Of a DNA stretch of 10,223 bases, positions 1 to 6,717 are shown one piece after another (within the stretch, counting starts at the first letter, position 1; each line of letters begins with the position of its first letter). Source of the stretch: DATFWK01 sp035259345 (GTDB taxonomy: Bacteria; Actinomycetota; Thermoleophilia; Miltoncostaeales; Miltoncostaeaceae); contig DATFWK010000065.1 of assembly GCA_035259345.1 (NCBI GenBank), positions 1 through 10,223 on the forward strand, in the 5' to 3' direction. The translations under genes and the position numbers were made by a program. The notes beneath the pieces were generated by a model. It saw nothing but the letters and a program-made list of their open reading frames with translations. It ran no database searches and had not been told where the DNA came from.

Positions 1-488
1 AGATACGGCTCCCAGGCCTTCGGCCGGTGCGGCGCGGCGACGGTGATGAACACCGACGGCGCGGGCGCCCGCGGCGAGCGCTTGGGGAACATCGCGATCT
101 CGTTCGGGAGGCTGTCGCCCTTGCGCGAGTTGCACGGCGCGCAGGAGGTGACGACGTTGTCCCACGACGACCGGCCGCCGCGGCTGCGCGGCACGACGTG
201 GTCCACGGTGAGCTTGTTGCCCGCACCGCAGTACTGGCAGCGGTACTCGTCGCGGGCGAACAGCGCGCGCCGGGTGATCTTCCGGGCCTCGTAGCGCGGT
301 ACCCGGACCAGGTAGACGAGCCGGATCACGTGCGGCTTGACGAAGCTGGAGGAGGCGGTGCGAATGCGCAGATGCGACTGCTCAAGCACCTCGGCCTTCT
401 CCTTGAGCAGCAGGACCACGGCACGCTGAAGCGAGCAGACGTTGATCGGCTCGTAACTCGCATTCAGCACCAGGACCTGGTGCGCCAT
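1..488 (-). CDS. HNH endonuclease (C-terminus cut by window edge)
   Basis: This is a small HNH (beta-beta-alpha metal) nuclease domain protein, with 162 residues visible and the stop beyond the left edge. Residues 1-75 form the N-terminal region typical of the short chromosomal HNH family, opening MAHQVLVLNASYEPINV. The HNH core follows: a zinc-binding CQYC pair at C84/C87, the D96-H97 catalytic pair, N111, a second CAPC pair at C116/C119, and N120 and K123. These residues are visible in the sequence and fit metal-dependent cleavage of nucleic acid. The biological substrate of this widespread actinobacterial and cyanobacterial subgroup is not established. The ATG at 488 is preceded by a GGAGG Shine-Dalgarno at 497-493 with a 4-base spacer, which fixes the start. 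It lies 46 bases after pheA on the same strand, so it may be co-transcribed. Nothing around it suggests a restriction system or an intron/intein home. Confidence 0.9.
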   Translation of the reverse strand, partial: MAHQVLVLNASYEPINVCSLQRAVVLLLKEKAEVLEQSHLRIRTASSSFVKPHVIRLVYLVRVPRYEARKITRRALFARDEYRCQYCGAGNKLTVDHVVPRSRGGRSSWDNVVTSCAPCNSRKGDSLPNEIAMFPKRSPRAPAPSVFITVAAPHRPKAWEPY

Positions 489-534
489 CGCGCCTCCGCT
501 CGAAACCCCGCGCCGCTCCGGCGCCGAACGGAGT

Positions 535-1386
535 TTAGCTACCTCCGTCCCCGGCGGGATACGAGCCCAGGAACCGGACCTCGGCCACGCCCTGCTCCTC
601 GATCGCGCGGATCGCGGCGTCCACCGCCAGGTCCCGCGGACGGGAGCCCTCCATGTCGATCAGGAACACGTAGCGGCCGAGGCCGGTCTTGGCCGGGCGG
701 CTCTCGAGCTTGATCAGGTTGACGGCCCGGAGCGCGAACTCCTGGAGGATCGCGAGCAGGCCGCCGGGACGGTCGCGCGGCGGGGAGCAGACGATCGACG
801 TGACGAACCGGCCGGGCCCCAGCGCCGCCACCGGCTCGAGCCCGACGAGCACGAAGCGGGTGGCGTTCTCCCGCGTGTCCTCGATGTCCGCGGCGAGCAC
901 CTCGCAGCCGTAGAGATCGGAGGCCCGCAGGGTGCCGATCGCCGCCCAGGCCTCTTCGGAGCCGCTCACCGTCCGCACGGCGTCGGCCGTCGAGTTGGCC
1001 GCCAGGATCTCGACGCCCGGGAGCCGCTCCCGGAGGAAGGCGCCGCACTGCGCGGTCGCGTGGGGGTGCGAGAGCACCCGCGTGATCTCGGGCATCTCGA
1101 GCGGCGTGCGCGCGATCAGGTGGTGGCGGACCGGGTGGACGACCTCGGCCCGGATCACGAAGGGCGCCTCGCCGAAGGCGAGCAGGTCCAGCGTCCCGTT
1201 CACCGACCCCTCGATCGCGTTCTCGATCGGGACCAGGGCCTCCGGCACCTCGCCGGCGGCGACGGCCTCGAAGCAGCCGACCACGGTCGGGAACGGGACC
1301 AGCTCCTTGCCGCCGTTCGGGCCGAGCAGCCGCAGCAGCGCCTCCTCGGCGAACGTGCCGGGAGGCCCGAGGTAGCCGACCCTCAC
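535..1386 (-). CDS. pheA: Prephenate dehydratase PheA (monofunctional)
   Basis: PheA converts prephenate to phenylpyruvate with loss of water and CO2, the committed cytoplasmic step of phenylalanine synthesis. The 283-residue length is normal for the stand-alone enzyme. The catalytic domain spans about residues 1-185: the start VRVGYLGPPGTFAEEAL, the GSVNGTLDLL segment at 60-69, and the signature TRF at 176-178, whose Thr is catalytic in the family. A regulatory ACT domain follows at about 192-276. It carries GGLL (208-211, where the family usually has GALx) and ESRP (228-231), both part of the phenylalanine feedback site, so allosteric inhibition by Phe is expected. I chose the GTG at 1386. 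It places the conserved N-terminus first, has GAGG 4 bases upstream, and overlaps the DUF4446 stop by 4 bases (GTGA), which suggests translational coupling. A longer frame reaching 1572 is an Arg/Gly/Pro-rich out-of-frame reading of the neighbour. There is no chorismate mutase domain. Confidence 0.96.
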   Translation of the reverse strand: MRVGYLGPPGTFAEEALLRLLGPNGGKELVPFPTVVGCFEAVAAGEVPEALVPIENAIEGSVNGTLDLLAFGEAPFVIRAEVVHPVRHHLIARTPLEMPEITRVLSHPHATAQCGAFLRERLPGVEILAANSTADAVRTVSGSEEAWAAIGTLRASDLYGCEVLAADIEDTRENATRFVLVGLEPVAALGPGRFVTSIVCSPPRDRPGGLLAILQEFALRAVNLIKLESRPAKTGLGRYVFLIDMEGSRPRDLAVDAAIRAIEEQGVAEVRFLGSYPAGDGGS

Positions 1387-1898
1387 GCCGCCTCGCCCCC
1401 GGCCACCGGGTCGCCCATCGCGAGGGCGACGGCGCGCTCCTCCTCCGGCGAGAGGCGCTGGCTGGCGACCCCGCCGGCGAGCTCCTTCAGGTACACGCGC
1501 GCGTGGTCGCGGGCATGCAGTGAGGTCACGACGGCGCCGGTTCGGGTCGCGTCGAGCAGCGCGATCGACCACGACTGCTGGCCGCCCATGTCACGGTAGG
1601 CGTCGTAGCGGACGAGGCCCTGGAAGCGCAGCGCGCCCCGCAGACGGTCGTCCGTCGCCCGCTGGCGGGCGTCCGACTGGTCGCGGAGCGAGCGCAGCTC
1701 GTCCTCGACGCGGTCGAGCCCGCGCTGGAGGGAGGCCTGGCGGTCGACCAGCCCGGCCCGCGCCCCCTCCGGCAGGAGCACCTGCTGGTCGTGGCGGACC
1801 TGCCGCAGCGTCCGCCACATGAGCCCGCAGATGATCAGCGCGATCACGCCGGGCGCCGCGGCCGCGATCGCGACCCAGAGAGCCACGTGGTCCCGCAT
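1383..1898 (-). CDS. DUF4446 family membrane-anchored protein
   Basis: The protein has 171 residues and an unknown role. Residues 7-27 form one hydrophobic membrane segment. They are followed by a charged, heptad-like region (about 50-92) likely to be coiled coil, and then a compact C-terminal domain (about 90-165). The C-terminal domain has the DUF4446 pattern: LVRYDAYRDMGGQQSWSIAL at 95-114, then a TSLHARDHARVY segment (125-136) and LSPEEERA (149-156). I recognise this family from its conserved core, and no reaction is known for it. The ATG at 1898 lies 25 bases after the upstream membrane-protein stop. No clear Shine-Dalgarno precedes it, but it gives the full membrane segment. Its TGA is nested in the pheA GTG start, so the two are probably co-translated. 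The pairing may be only operonic convenience; no metabolic link to phenylalanine is visible in the sequence. Confidence 0.85.
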   Translation of the reverse strand: MRDHVALWVAIAAAAPGVIALIICGLMWRTLRQVRHDQQVLLPEGARAGLVDRQASLQRGLDRVEDELRSLRDQSDARQRATDDRLRGALRFQGLVRYDAYRDMGGQQSWSIALLDATRTGAVVTSLHARDHARVYLKELAGGVASQRLSPEEERAVALAMGDPVAGGEAA

Positions 1899-1923
1899 CA
1901 GTCGCCGGCCGGCCGCGCCCCGA

Positions 1924-3114
1924 TCACGAGAGCGTGAAGGAGATCGTGTACTGCGCGCTGTTGTTGGCCGTCGACTTCTCCTCGGGCAGCGGCTCGACGT
2001 TCACCCGCAGCGTGCTCTTGCCGCTGACGTACGGCGTCGCCGGGCCCGGAAGCGTGACGGTCTTGTCCTGGCTCGGGTCGATCTGGGCGATGGTCGCGCG
2101 CTGGGTCTCGCCGTTCGGGTTGTCCGGCGTGACGTACGTGGTGCTGACCGGGATGCCGAACTCGACGAAGTCGCCGCCGTTCTCGACGGTGACCTCCCAC
2201 TTCACGTCGCCGCTGGCCTGCAGCGTGGTCGTCTGGCCGCCGCCGAGGAGCTGCGTCCGCTTGCCCCCGATCACCGCGACGACCTTCACCAGCCCGAGCC
2301 CGTGGGCGTTGCCGCCGGTCGTGCTGGTGGTGCCGGACGTCGGGCGCGTGCGCTTCAGGCTGTCGATCAGGCCCTTCGCGCCCACCTGGGACGCGAAGTC
2401 ACCGGTACCGCCCGGAAGGAACTCGGACTGGGCGAGCGTCAGGCCCTTGATGCGGTCGCGCTTCATGGCCGCGTTTGCCAAGTCGGTGAACGAGTTGGAG
2501 TAGAGGACGTCGCTCGCGGCCACCAGGCGCAGCGGCTGCGCGAGCAGCGCCGCCGCGGTGTTGTCGTCCTTGCTCTTCACGGCGGCGTCCACGGCGTCCG
2601 GAAGCTTCGCGACGCCGCGCTGGCGCAGCCGGAGGGCGAGCAGGAAGCTCTGCTGGGCCTCCTTCATCTTGCTTGGAGGGTTGAGGTCGTCCGCGTTCGT
2701 CACGAGCTTGTCCGCCTGGGCAGCCAGCGTCTGGAGCTGCTTCTCGATCTGGGCCGGGTTCTGCCGGGCGTCGTTCTGCAGCAGCGTGCGCAGCGTGCGG
2801 CCCTGCTGGAACGACTGCTGGGCGATCGTGTTGGCGGACGCCACGTACTTCTTGTATGAGCTGACGAGGCGGTCGCGCTGGCAGCCGCGCACCGTCGTGA
2901 CGATGATCAGGATGACGACGGCGAGGATGCCCAGGGCGATGAGGATGCGCACCGCCGGCTGCTGCAGCACGGCGGCGCCGCCGCCCCCCGATCCACCTCG
3001 GCCCGAGCGGCGGGAGCGCCGGGTTCGTCGCCCATCCGGGTCGGACGAGCCCTCCTCGAACGCCTCGATCTCCTCGCCTGCGGCCCGCTCGTCCTCGTCC
3101 TCGAAGAACGACAC
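1924..3114 (-). CDS. Single-pass membrane protein with helical and Ig-like extracytoplasmic regions, unknown function
   Basis: I do not recognise a named family for this 396-residue protein. It begins with an acidic, then Arg/Gly-rich cytoplasmic tail (residues 1-50). A strong transmembrane segment follows at about 55-75, bounded by basic residues. Residues 80-235 are Gln/Ala/Lys-rich and look helical. A short Thr/Ser/Gly linker (about 257-270) leads to a beta-rich C-terminal region (about 270-396). That region resembles a CARDB/Ig-like fold: WEVTVENGGDF at 306-316, and near the end LRVNVEPLPEEKSTANNSA (369-387), the type of final strands seen in such domains. The topology is probably cytoplasmic N-terminus and outside C-terminus. 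The start is a GTG at 3114 (MSFFEDEDER); its Shine-Dalgarno is weak, and an AGG about 12 bases upstream is the best candidate. It sits 63 bases downstream of tRNA-Leu and 25 bases before the DUF4446 gene. A cell-envelope role is a reasonable guess only. Confidence 0.8.
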   Translation of the reverse strand: MSFFEDEDERAAGEEIEAFEEGSSDPDGRRTRRSRRSGRGGSGGGGAAVLQQPAVRILIALGILAVVILIIVTTVRGCQRDRLVSSYKKYVASANTIAQQSFQQGRTLRTLLQNDARQNPAQIEKQLQTLAAQADKLVTNADDLNPPSKMKEAQQSFLLALRLRQRGVAKLPDAVDAAVKSKDDNTAAALLAQPLRLVAASDVLYSNSFTDLANAAMKRDRIKGLTLAQSEFLPGGTGDFASQVGAKGLIDSLKRTRPTSGTTSTTGGNAHGLGLVKVVAVIGGKRTQLLGGGQTTTLQASGDVKWEVTVENGGDFVEFGIPVSTTYVTPDNPNGETQRATIAQIDPSQDKTVTLPGPATPYVSGKSTLRVNVEPLPEEKSTANNSAQYTISFTLS

Positions 3115-3177
3115 GTCAGCGGCGACCTGGGGCGTTGGCTCTTGGCGATCGGCAGCTCACGACGGGTGCGGTGGAGG

Positions 3178-3261
3178 TGGGCGAGGGGGGACTCGAACCC
3201 CCAAGCTCGTACGAGCACTAGACCCTGAACCTAGCGTGTCTACCAATTCCACCACTCGCCC
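3178..3261 (-). tRNA. trnL-CAG: tRNA-Leu (anticodon CAG)
   Basis: This is a type II tRNA of 84 bases decoding CUG. The acceptor stem pairs GGGCGAG with CTCGCCC. The D-arm contains GGTAGAC. The anticodon stem CTAGG/TCTAG closes the 7-base loop TTCAGGG, placing CAG at positions 34-36. A long variable arm (GCTC/GAGC with a short loop) is the leucine hallmark, and the T-arm is GGGGG TTCGAGT CCCCC. The discriminator base is A, as expected for leucine. The 3' CCA is not encoded: the genome reads CCT, so CCA must be added after transcription. CUG is likely a heavily used Leu codon in so GC-rich a genome, so this gene is probably important for translation. Confidence 0.97.
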
Positions 3262-3288
3262 GTGGCGTCCTGCTCTCAGGGTCGCAGG

Positions 3289-3316
3289 ATGCTACCACGA
3301 GGTTGACGAAGTGAAT
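3289..3316 (-). promoter_or_regulatory. Possible tRNA-Leu promoter
   Basis: On the minus strand there is a TAGCAT hexamer (3294-3289) resembling a -10 box, 27 bases before the mature tRNA 5' end. An ATTCAC (3316-3311) lies 16 bases further upstream as a weak -35. Position and the actinobacterial TAnnnT form fit a housekeeping promoter. The -35 match is poor and the whole divergent gap is only 60 bases, so this is tentative. Confidence 0.3.
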
Positions 3317-3321
3317 CCTCT

Positions 3322-5013
3322 GTGACGGCGCACGCAAACCCGCTGCAATCCCCGGTTCTCGGCCGGTACGAGATGGGCCCCGTGATCGGCCGTGGAGCGG
3401 CCGCGCGGGTGTACCGCGCGCGCGATCTGTGCACCGGCGACCGGGTGGCGGTGAAGGAGATCCCGATCGACCTCGACATGGCCCGCCGGGCGGGCGCCGA
3501 GGTGCGCGCGGCGGCGCGGCTCTCCCATCCCAACGTCGTGCGCCTGCTCGACTGGGGCGAGGACCACGTCGCGCTCTACCTCGTCAGCGAGCTCGTCGAG
3601 GGGCCGAACCTGGCGCAGGTGATGCGGGACGGCGGGGCGGCCGCGGCGCCCGCCGCGCTCGCCGGCGTCACGGCGGACGTGCTCGAGGGGCTGGACCACG
3701 CCCACCGCAGGCGCATCGTCCACCGCGACGTCAAGCCGGCCAACGTGCTGGTCGACCGCGACGGGCGCGGGCGCCTCGCCGACTTCGGCGTCGCGCGCAT
3801 TGCCGGCGAGGCCGGCGTCACGGCCACCGGCGGGCTCGTCGGCACGGTCGCCTACATGGCGCCTGAGCAGGCCTCCGGCGACCCGGTGGGGCCGCCGGCC
3901 GACGTCTACGCCGCCTGTCTCGTGCTCTACGAGGGCCTGACCGGGCGGAACCCGATTGCCGGCGGCAGTCCCTCCGAGACCCTCCGTCGCGCCGCGCGCG
4001 CCGAGATCCCGCCGCTCGCGCGCGTCCGCCCGGACCTGCCGCCGGGGCTCTGCCGAGCGGTCATGAGCGGCCTCGACCGGGCGCCGGAGCGCCGGCCGCC
4101 CGCGCTCGAGCTGGCCCGTGCCCTGCGCTCCGAGATGCCCGGCCTCCGCCGCGCGGTCACCCCGCGGTCCAGGCTCGCCAGGTTCGCACCGGCCGTCGCG
4201 TCCGGCGTGCTGGCTGGATCGATCGTCGCCGCGGTCGTCGCGGCGACGACGGCGGCGGCACCCGGGGCGGTCGCCCTGGCCGGCCTCACGGCCGGCGGCC
4301 TGGTGGCGGTGGCGCCCTGGCCGGCGCTCGTCGTCCTGACCGGCCTCGCGCTCGCGGCCGGCACCCGCGACGCCCCGGGAGCCTCGTTGCTGCTCGGCGT
4401 GCTGGCCCTCGTCCTCATTCTCCCGGCCCGGCGAATGCGCCACGCGGCGCTCGTGCCGGCGCTCTGGCCGCTCGCGGCCACCCTCGGCCTGCTCCCGGCC
4501 GCGGTCGCGGTGACCGGCGCGCTGCCGTCGTGGCGATGGCGGCTCTGGGCTGCGGTGAGCGGCGTGCTCGCCACCGTGGCGTGGCAGCTGCTGCGCGGCG
4601 CGGACCCGGTGCTGGTCGGAGGCAGGCGGCTCGCGTCCACGTCCGAGGCCGTCCGCGACGTCCCGTCGCCACTGGTCGCGGCTCAGGAGCTGGCAGCGCC
4701 GCTCCGGCACCGGCCCGAGCTTGGCGCCATCGCGCTCGTCCTCGTCGCCGCGGCCCTAGCCTTCCCGCTCGTGCGCCTTGCCCGCCCGGCCGGGCCGCGC
4801 GTGGTCGCCGGAATCGCCTGGTGCGCGGTGCTCGGGGCGGCCGTCGTGGCCGCCGGCGGCTCGACCCAGGCCGCGATGGGGGCGCTGATCCCCTCTTGTA
4901 TACTCGTTTCGTCCTGGGCCGCCCGCCCGTGGCGCCTACTCGCCCGCCGCGACGACCGGCGTCGTACAGCGACACTTCGCGGGCCCTCCGCCGAGCGTTT
5001 GCCCGTCAGATGA
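3322..5013 (+). CDS. Serine/threonine protein kinase with multi-pass membrane C-terminus
   Basis: This is a Hanks-type kinase of 563 residues. The kinase domain spans about residues 15-272: glycine loop GRGAAARV (23-30, third Gly replaced by Ala), VAVK with K45, probable helix-C E60, catalytic loop HRDVKPAN (134-141; D136, K138, N141), DFG (154-156), APE (180-182), D194 of the DVYA segment, and R258. All key catalytic residues are present, so it should be active. Residues 287-535 form about nine hydrophobic segments, in place of the single membrane pass plus PASTA domains of PknB. It heads an operon with FHA readers, the PstP phosphatase and peptidoglycan synthases, so it probably regulates wall growth or division. 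GTG 3322 is the only usable start: the in-frame TGA at 3304-3306 excludes anything earlier and the kinase fold begins soon after. No Shine-Dalgarno is visible. The TGA overlaps the fhaA ATG by 4 bases. Confidence 0.94.
   Translation: MTAHANPLQSPVLGRYEMGPVIGRGAAARVYRARDLCTGDRVAVKEIPIDLDMARRAGAEVRAAARLSHPNVVRLLDWGEDHVALYLVSELVEGPNLAQVMRDGGAAAAPAALAGVTADVLEGLDHAHRRRIVHRDVKPANVLVDRDGRGRLADFGVARIAGEAGVTATGGLVGTVAYMAPEQASGDPVGPPADVYAACLVLYEGLTGRNPIAGGSPSETLRRAARAEIPPLARVRPDLPPGLCRAVMSGLDRAPERRPPALELARALRSEMPGLRRAVTPRSRLARFAPAVASGVLAGSIVAAVVAATTAAAPGAVALAGLTAGGLVAVAPWPALVVLTGLALAAGTRDAPGASLLLGVLALVLILPARRMRHAALVPALWPLAATLGLLPAAVAVTGALPSWRWRLWAAVSGVLATVAWQLLRGADPVLVGGRRLASTSEAVRDVPSPLVAAQELAAPLRHRPELGAIALVLVAAALAFPLVRLARPAGPRVVAGIAWCAVLGAAVVAAGGSTQAAMGALIPSCILVSSWAARPWRLLARRDDRRRTATLRGPSAERLPVR
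4899..4904 (+). promoter_or_regulatory. Possible internal -10 box ahead of fhaA
   Basis: TATACT occurs in an AT-rich pocket inside the 3' end of the kinase gene, about 105 bases before the fhaA ATG. It includes an ATA isoleucine codon, which is rare in such GC-rich genes. No good -35 is found 16-18 bases upstream, so this is a weak candidate for a secondary promoter serving fhaA onward. Confidence 0.2.
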
Positions 5014-6107
5014 GCGTACTCCGGACGATCGAGCAGAAGATTGAGGGCGCCGTCGAGCGCACGTTTGGGCGCCTGTTCCGGGGGCACGTCGAGCCCGTCG
5101 AGCTCGCTCGCAAGCTGGCCCGCGAGATGGAGGACCACAAGACGGTCTCGGTGTCCCGGGTCTACGTCCCGAACGAGTACGTGATCTACCTCTCGAAGCT
5201 GGATCGCGAGCGGCTGTCCTCGTTCGAGAGCTCGCTGATCGTCGAGCTGCAGACCTACCTGGCCGACACCGCCCGGCACGAGGGCCTGACGATGCTGTCG
5301 GAGCCCCGGGTCCGGATGGAGACCGACGCGGACCTGCGCATCGGCGAGTACGGCATCGCGTGCCGCGTCGTCGACCCGCCCGCCGAGCCGCCCCCGCCGC
5401 CGCTGGCCGACCCCTTCGCCGGGCACTTCTCGGCACCCATCGAGGCGCCCCTGGTGACCGCGGAGGCCGAGCCGGCCGACGCTCTTGGCGCCGTGGACGC
5501 CGAGCCGGTCCTGGACGCGGAGCCTGCCGCGGACGTCGCCGAGGCGGAACCGGCCGAGGCACCCGCGGAGGACGCGGAACCCGAGCCGCCTGAGGCCCCC
5601 GCCGAGGAGGCGGAGCTCGAGGAGGACGTGGACCTCACGACGCGGACGCCCGAGGACGCCCCGGCGGAGGAGCCGGCGCCGGTCGCCGCCGCGGCCCCGC
5701 TGCCGCCCGTCGCGCCGCCGCCCCGCCCCGCGGCGCCCCCGCCGCCGTCCACCTACGAGCCCCTGGTCGGCGTCAGCGGCACCCAGATCCTGTCCGCCGA
5801 GGAGCTGCAGGCGGCCGGCCTGGCGCAGGAGGAGCTCAACCTCGTCGTCGAGGGCCGCCGCCACAGGGTGTCGAAGCGCGTGACGGTCATCGGGCGCAGC
5901 CGCGACTGCGACGTCGTGGTCGCCGACAGCAACGCGAGCCGCCGCCACGCGGAGGTCCGCCACGTCGGGATGGACTACCACCTCGTCGATCTCGGCTCCA
6001 CGAACGGGACCCTCCTGAACGGGCAGCGGGTCCAGCGCCAGGCGCTGGCGGACGGCGATCGGATCGTGCTCGGCACCACGGAGATCGTCGTCGAACTCGT
6101 CGCGTGA
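5010..6107 (+). CDS. fhaA: FhaA-like protein: DUF3662 domain plus C-terminal FHA domain
   Basis: FHA domains bind phosphothreonine. In mycobacteria FhaA links the kinases to peptidoglycan synthesis by binding the phosphorylated pseudokinase MviN; that is family knowledge, not shown here. The protein has 365 residues. Residues 1-123 form the DUF3662 domain typical of FhaA (MSVLRTIEQKIEGAVERTFG, then VPNEYVIYLS at 53-62). Residues 124-258 are a Pro/Ala/Glu-rich, probably disordered linker with repeated AEP-type units. The FHA domain at about 276-365 has G295-R296-S297, S310-R311-R312-H313 and STNGTLLNG (330-338), so the phosphothreonine pocket residues are intact. The ATG at 5010 overlaps the kinase TGA (ATGA) and begins exactly where the family begins. 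The frame runs on upstream inside the kinase gene, but that part is an Arg-rich shadow. There is no strong Shine-Dalgarno, so translation is probably coupled. It is likely cytoplasmic and membrane-peripheral. Confidence 0.93.
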   Translation: MSVLRTIEQKIEGAVERTFGRLFRGHVEPVELARKLAREMEDHKTVSVSRVYVPNEYVIYLSKLDRERLSSFESSLIVELQTYLADTARHEGLTMLSEPRVRMETDADLRIGEYGIACRVVDPPAEPPPPPLADPFAGHFSAPIEAPLVTAEAEPADALGAVDAEPVLDAEPAADVAEAEPAEAPAEDAEPEPPEAPAEEAELEEDVDLTTRTPEDAPAEEPAPVAAAAPLPPVAPPPRPAAPPPPSTYEPLVGVSGTQILSAEELQAAGLAQEELNLVVEGRRHRVSKRVTVIGRSRDCDVVVADSNASRRHAEVRHVGMDYHLVDLGSTNGTLLNGQRVQRQALADGDRIVLGTTEIVVELVA

Positions 6108-6715
6108 CCGAAACCGGGCTGATCATCGCCGAGGTCGCGTTCCTCGTGCTCCTTTACCTTTTCATCTGGACCGTCGTGCGCTCCTCGACGCGCTCGATCC
6201 GGGAGCCGGCCCCGCCGCCCGCGCCGCGAGCCGAGCCGCGCCCCCGTGAGGACACGTCCCCGCATCCCGTCGTCCGGGCCGAGGCCCCGGCCGGGTCGCC
6301 GCGCGTGACCGCGTCCCCGCCCCCGGTCGCGGTACCGGCGGACGGCCGGGCCGGCGCGATCGACGGGGTCGCGACCCAGCGGGAGCGGGCGCCCGCGCCC
6401 GAGCTCGACTTCTCCGCGAACCTCCACCCGCGGCTGGTCGTCGAGCGCTCGCCGTCGCTCACCTCCGGCACCGAGGTGGAGCTGAAGCGCGGCCTCACGA
6501 TCGGGCGCTCGCGCTCGAACGGGATCCCGGTGAGCGACGCCTTCGTGTCGCACATGCACGCCCGGGTCTTCCCGCACGGCCAGTTCTTCTACATCGAGGA
6601 CCTCGGCTCGACGAACGGCACCTACCTCAACGGGCGCCTCATCGCCGGGCAGACCCAGCTCAAGATGCGGGACGTCATCCGCCTCGGCGAGACCGTCCTG
6701 CGCTACGAGGAGTAG
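6104..6715 (+). CDS. fhaB: FhaB-like membrane-anchored FHA domain protein
   Basis: This 203-residue protein has an N-terminal hydrophobic anchor (about residues 6-26, IIAEVAFLVLLYLFIW), a Pro/Ala/Arg-rich linker (about 30-105) and a single FHA domain (about 110-202). The FHA motif residues are G134-R135-S136, S149-H150-M151-H152 and STNGTYLNG (169-177). The usual SRxH reads SHMH here, but the invariant Ser and His are kept. Mycobacterial FhaB (FipA) has the same anchor-plus-FHA plan and joins division proteins under kinase control, which suggests a similar membrane scaffold role. The GTG at 6104 overlaps the fhaA stop by 4 bases (GTGA). There is no clear Shine-Dalgarno, so coupling to fhaA translation is likely. 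The TAG at 6713 lies 2 bases before pstP. Gene order, anchor and length all support the call. Confidence 0.92.
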   Translation: MTETGLIIAEVAFLVLLYLFIWTVVRSSTRSIREPAPPPAPRAEPRPREDTSPHPVVRAEAPAGSPRVTASPPPVAVPADGRAGAIDGVATQRERAPAPELDFSANLHPRLVVERSPSLTSGTEVELKRGLTIGRSRSNGIPVSDAFVSHMHARVFPHGQFFYIEDLGSTNGTYLNGRLIAGQTQLKMRDVIRLGETVLRYEE

Positions 6716-6717
6716 CC

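Noticed and set aside
489..534. Possible terminator between pheA and the HNH gene
   Set aside because: A CTCCG/CGGAG inverted repeat is present but there is no following T run, and the HNH Shine-Dalgarno lies just after it; the gap is too short to separate transcripts with confidence.
27..713. Plus-strand open frame across the HNH and pheA region
   Set aside because: It spans two well supported minus-strand genes and ends in Arg/Pro/Ser low complexity.
1819..2859. Plus-strand open frame (346 codons) opposite the membrane protein gene
   Set aside because: It is an Arg/Leu/Val-rich shadow. The minus-strand reading has a sensible membrane segment and domain layout.
3115..3177. Possible terminator or regulatory leader between tRNA-Leu and the membrane protein gene
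   Set aside because: I could find no stable hairpin with a T tract and no known riboswitch pattern in these 63 bases.
3292..4710. Long open frame on the minus strand opposite the kinase gene (472 codons)
   Set aside because: It is Arg/Gly/His-rich with no domain, typical of antisense frames in GC-rich genes, and the plus strand encodes a clear kinase there.
4683..5981. Long minus-strand open frame opposite fhaA (432 codons)
   Set aside because: Composition is that of a GC-rich shadow and the opposite strand holds DUF3662 and FHA domains.
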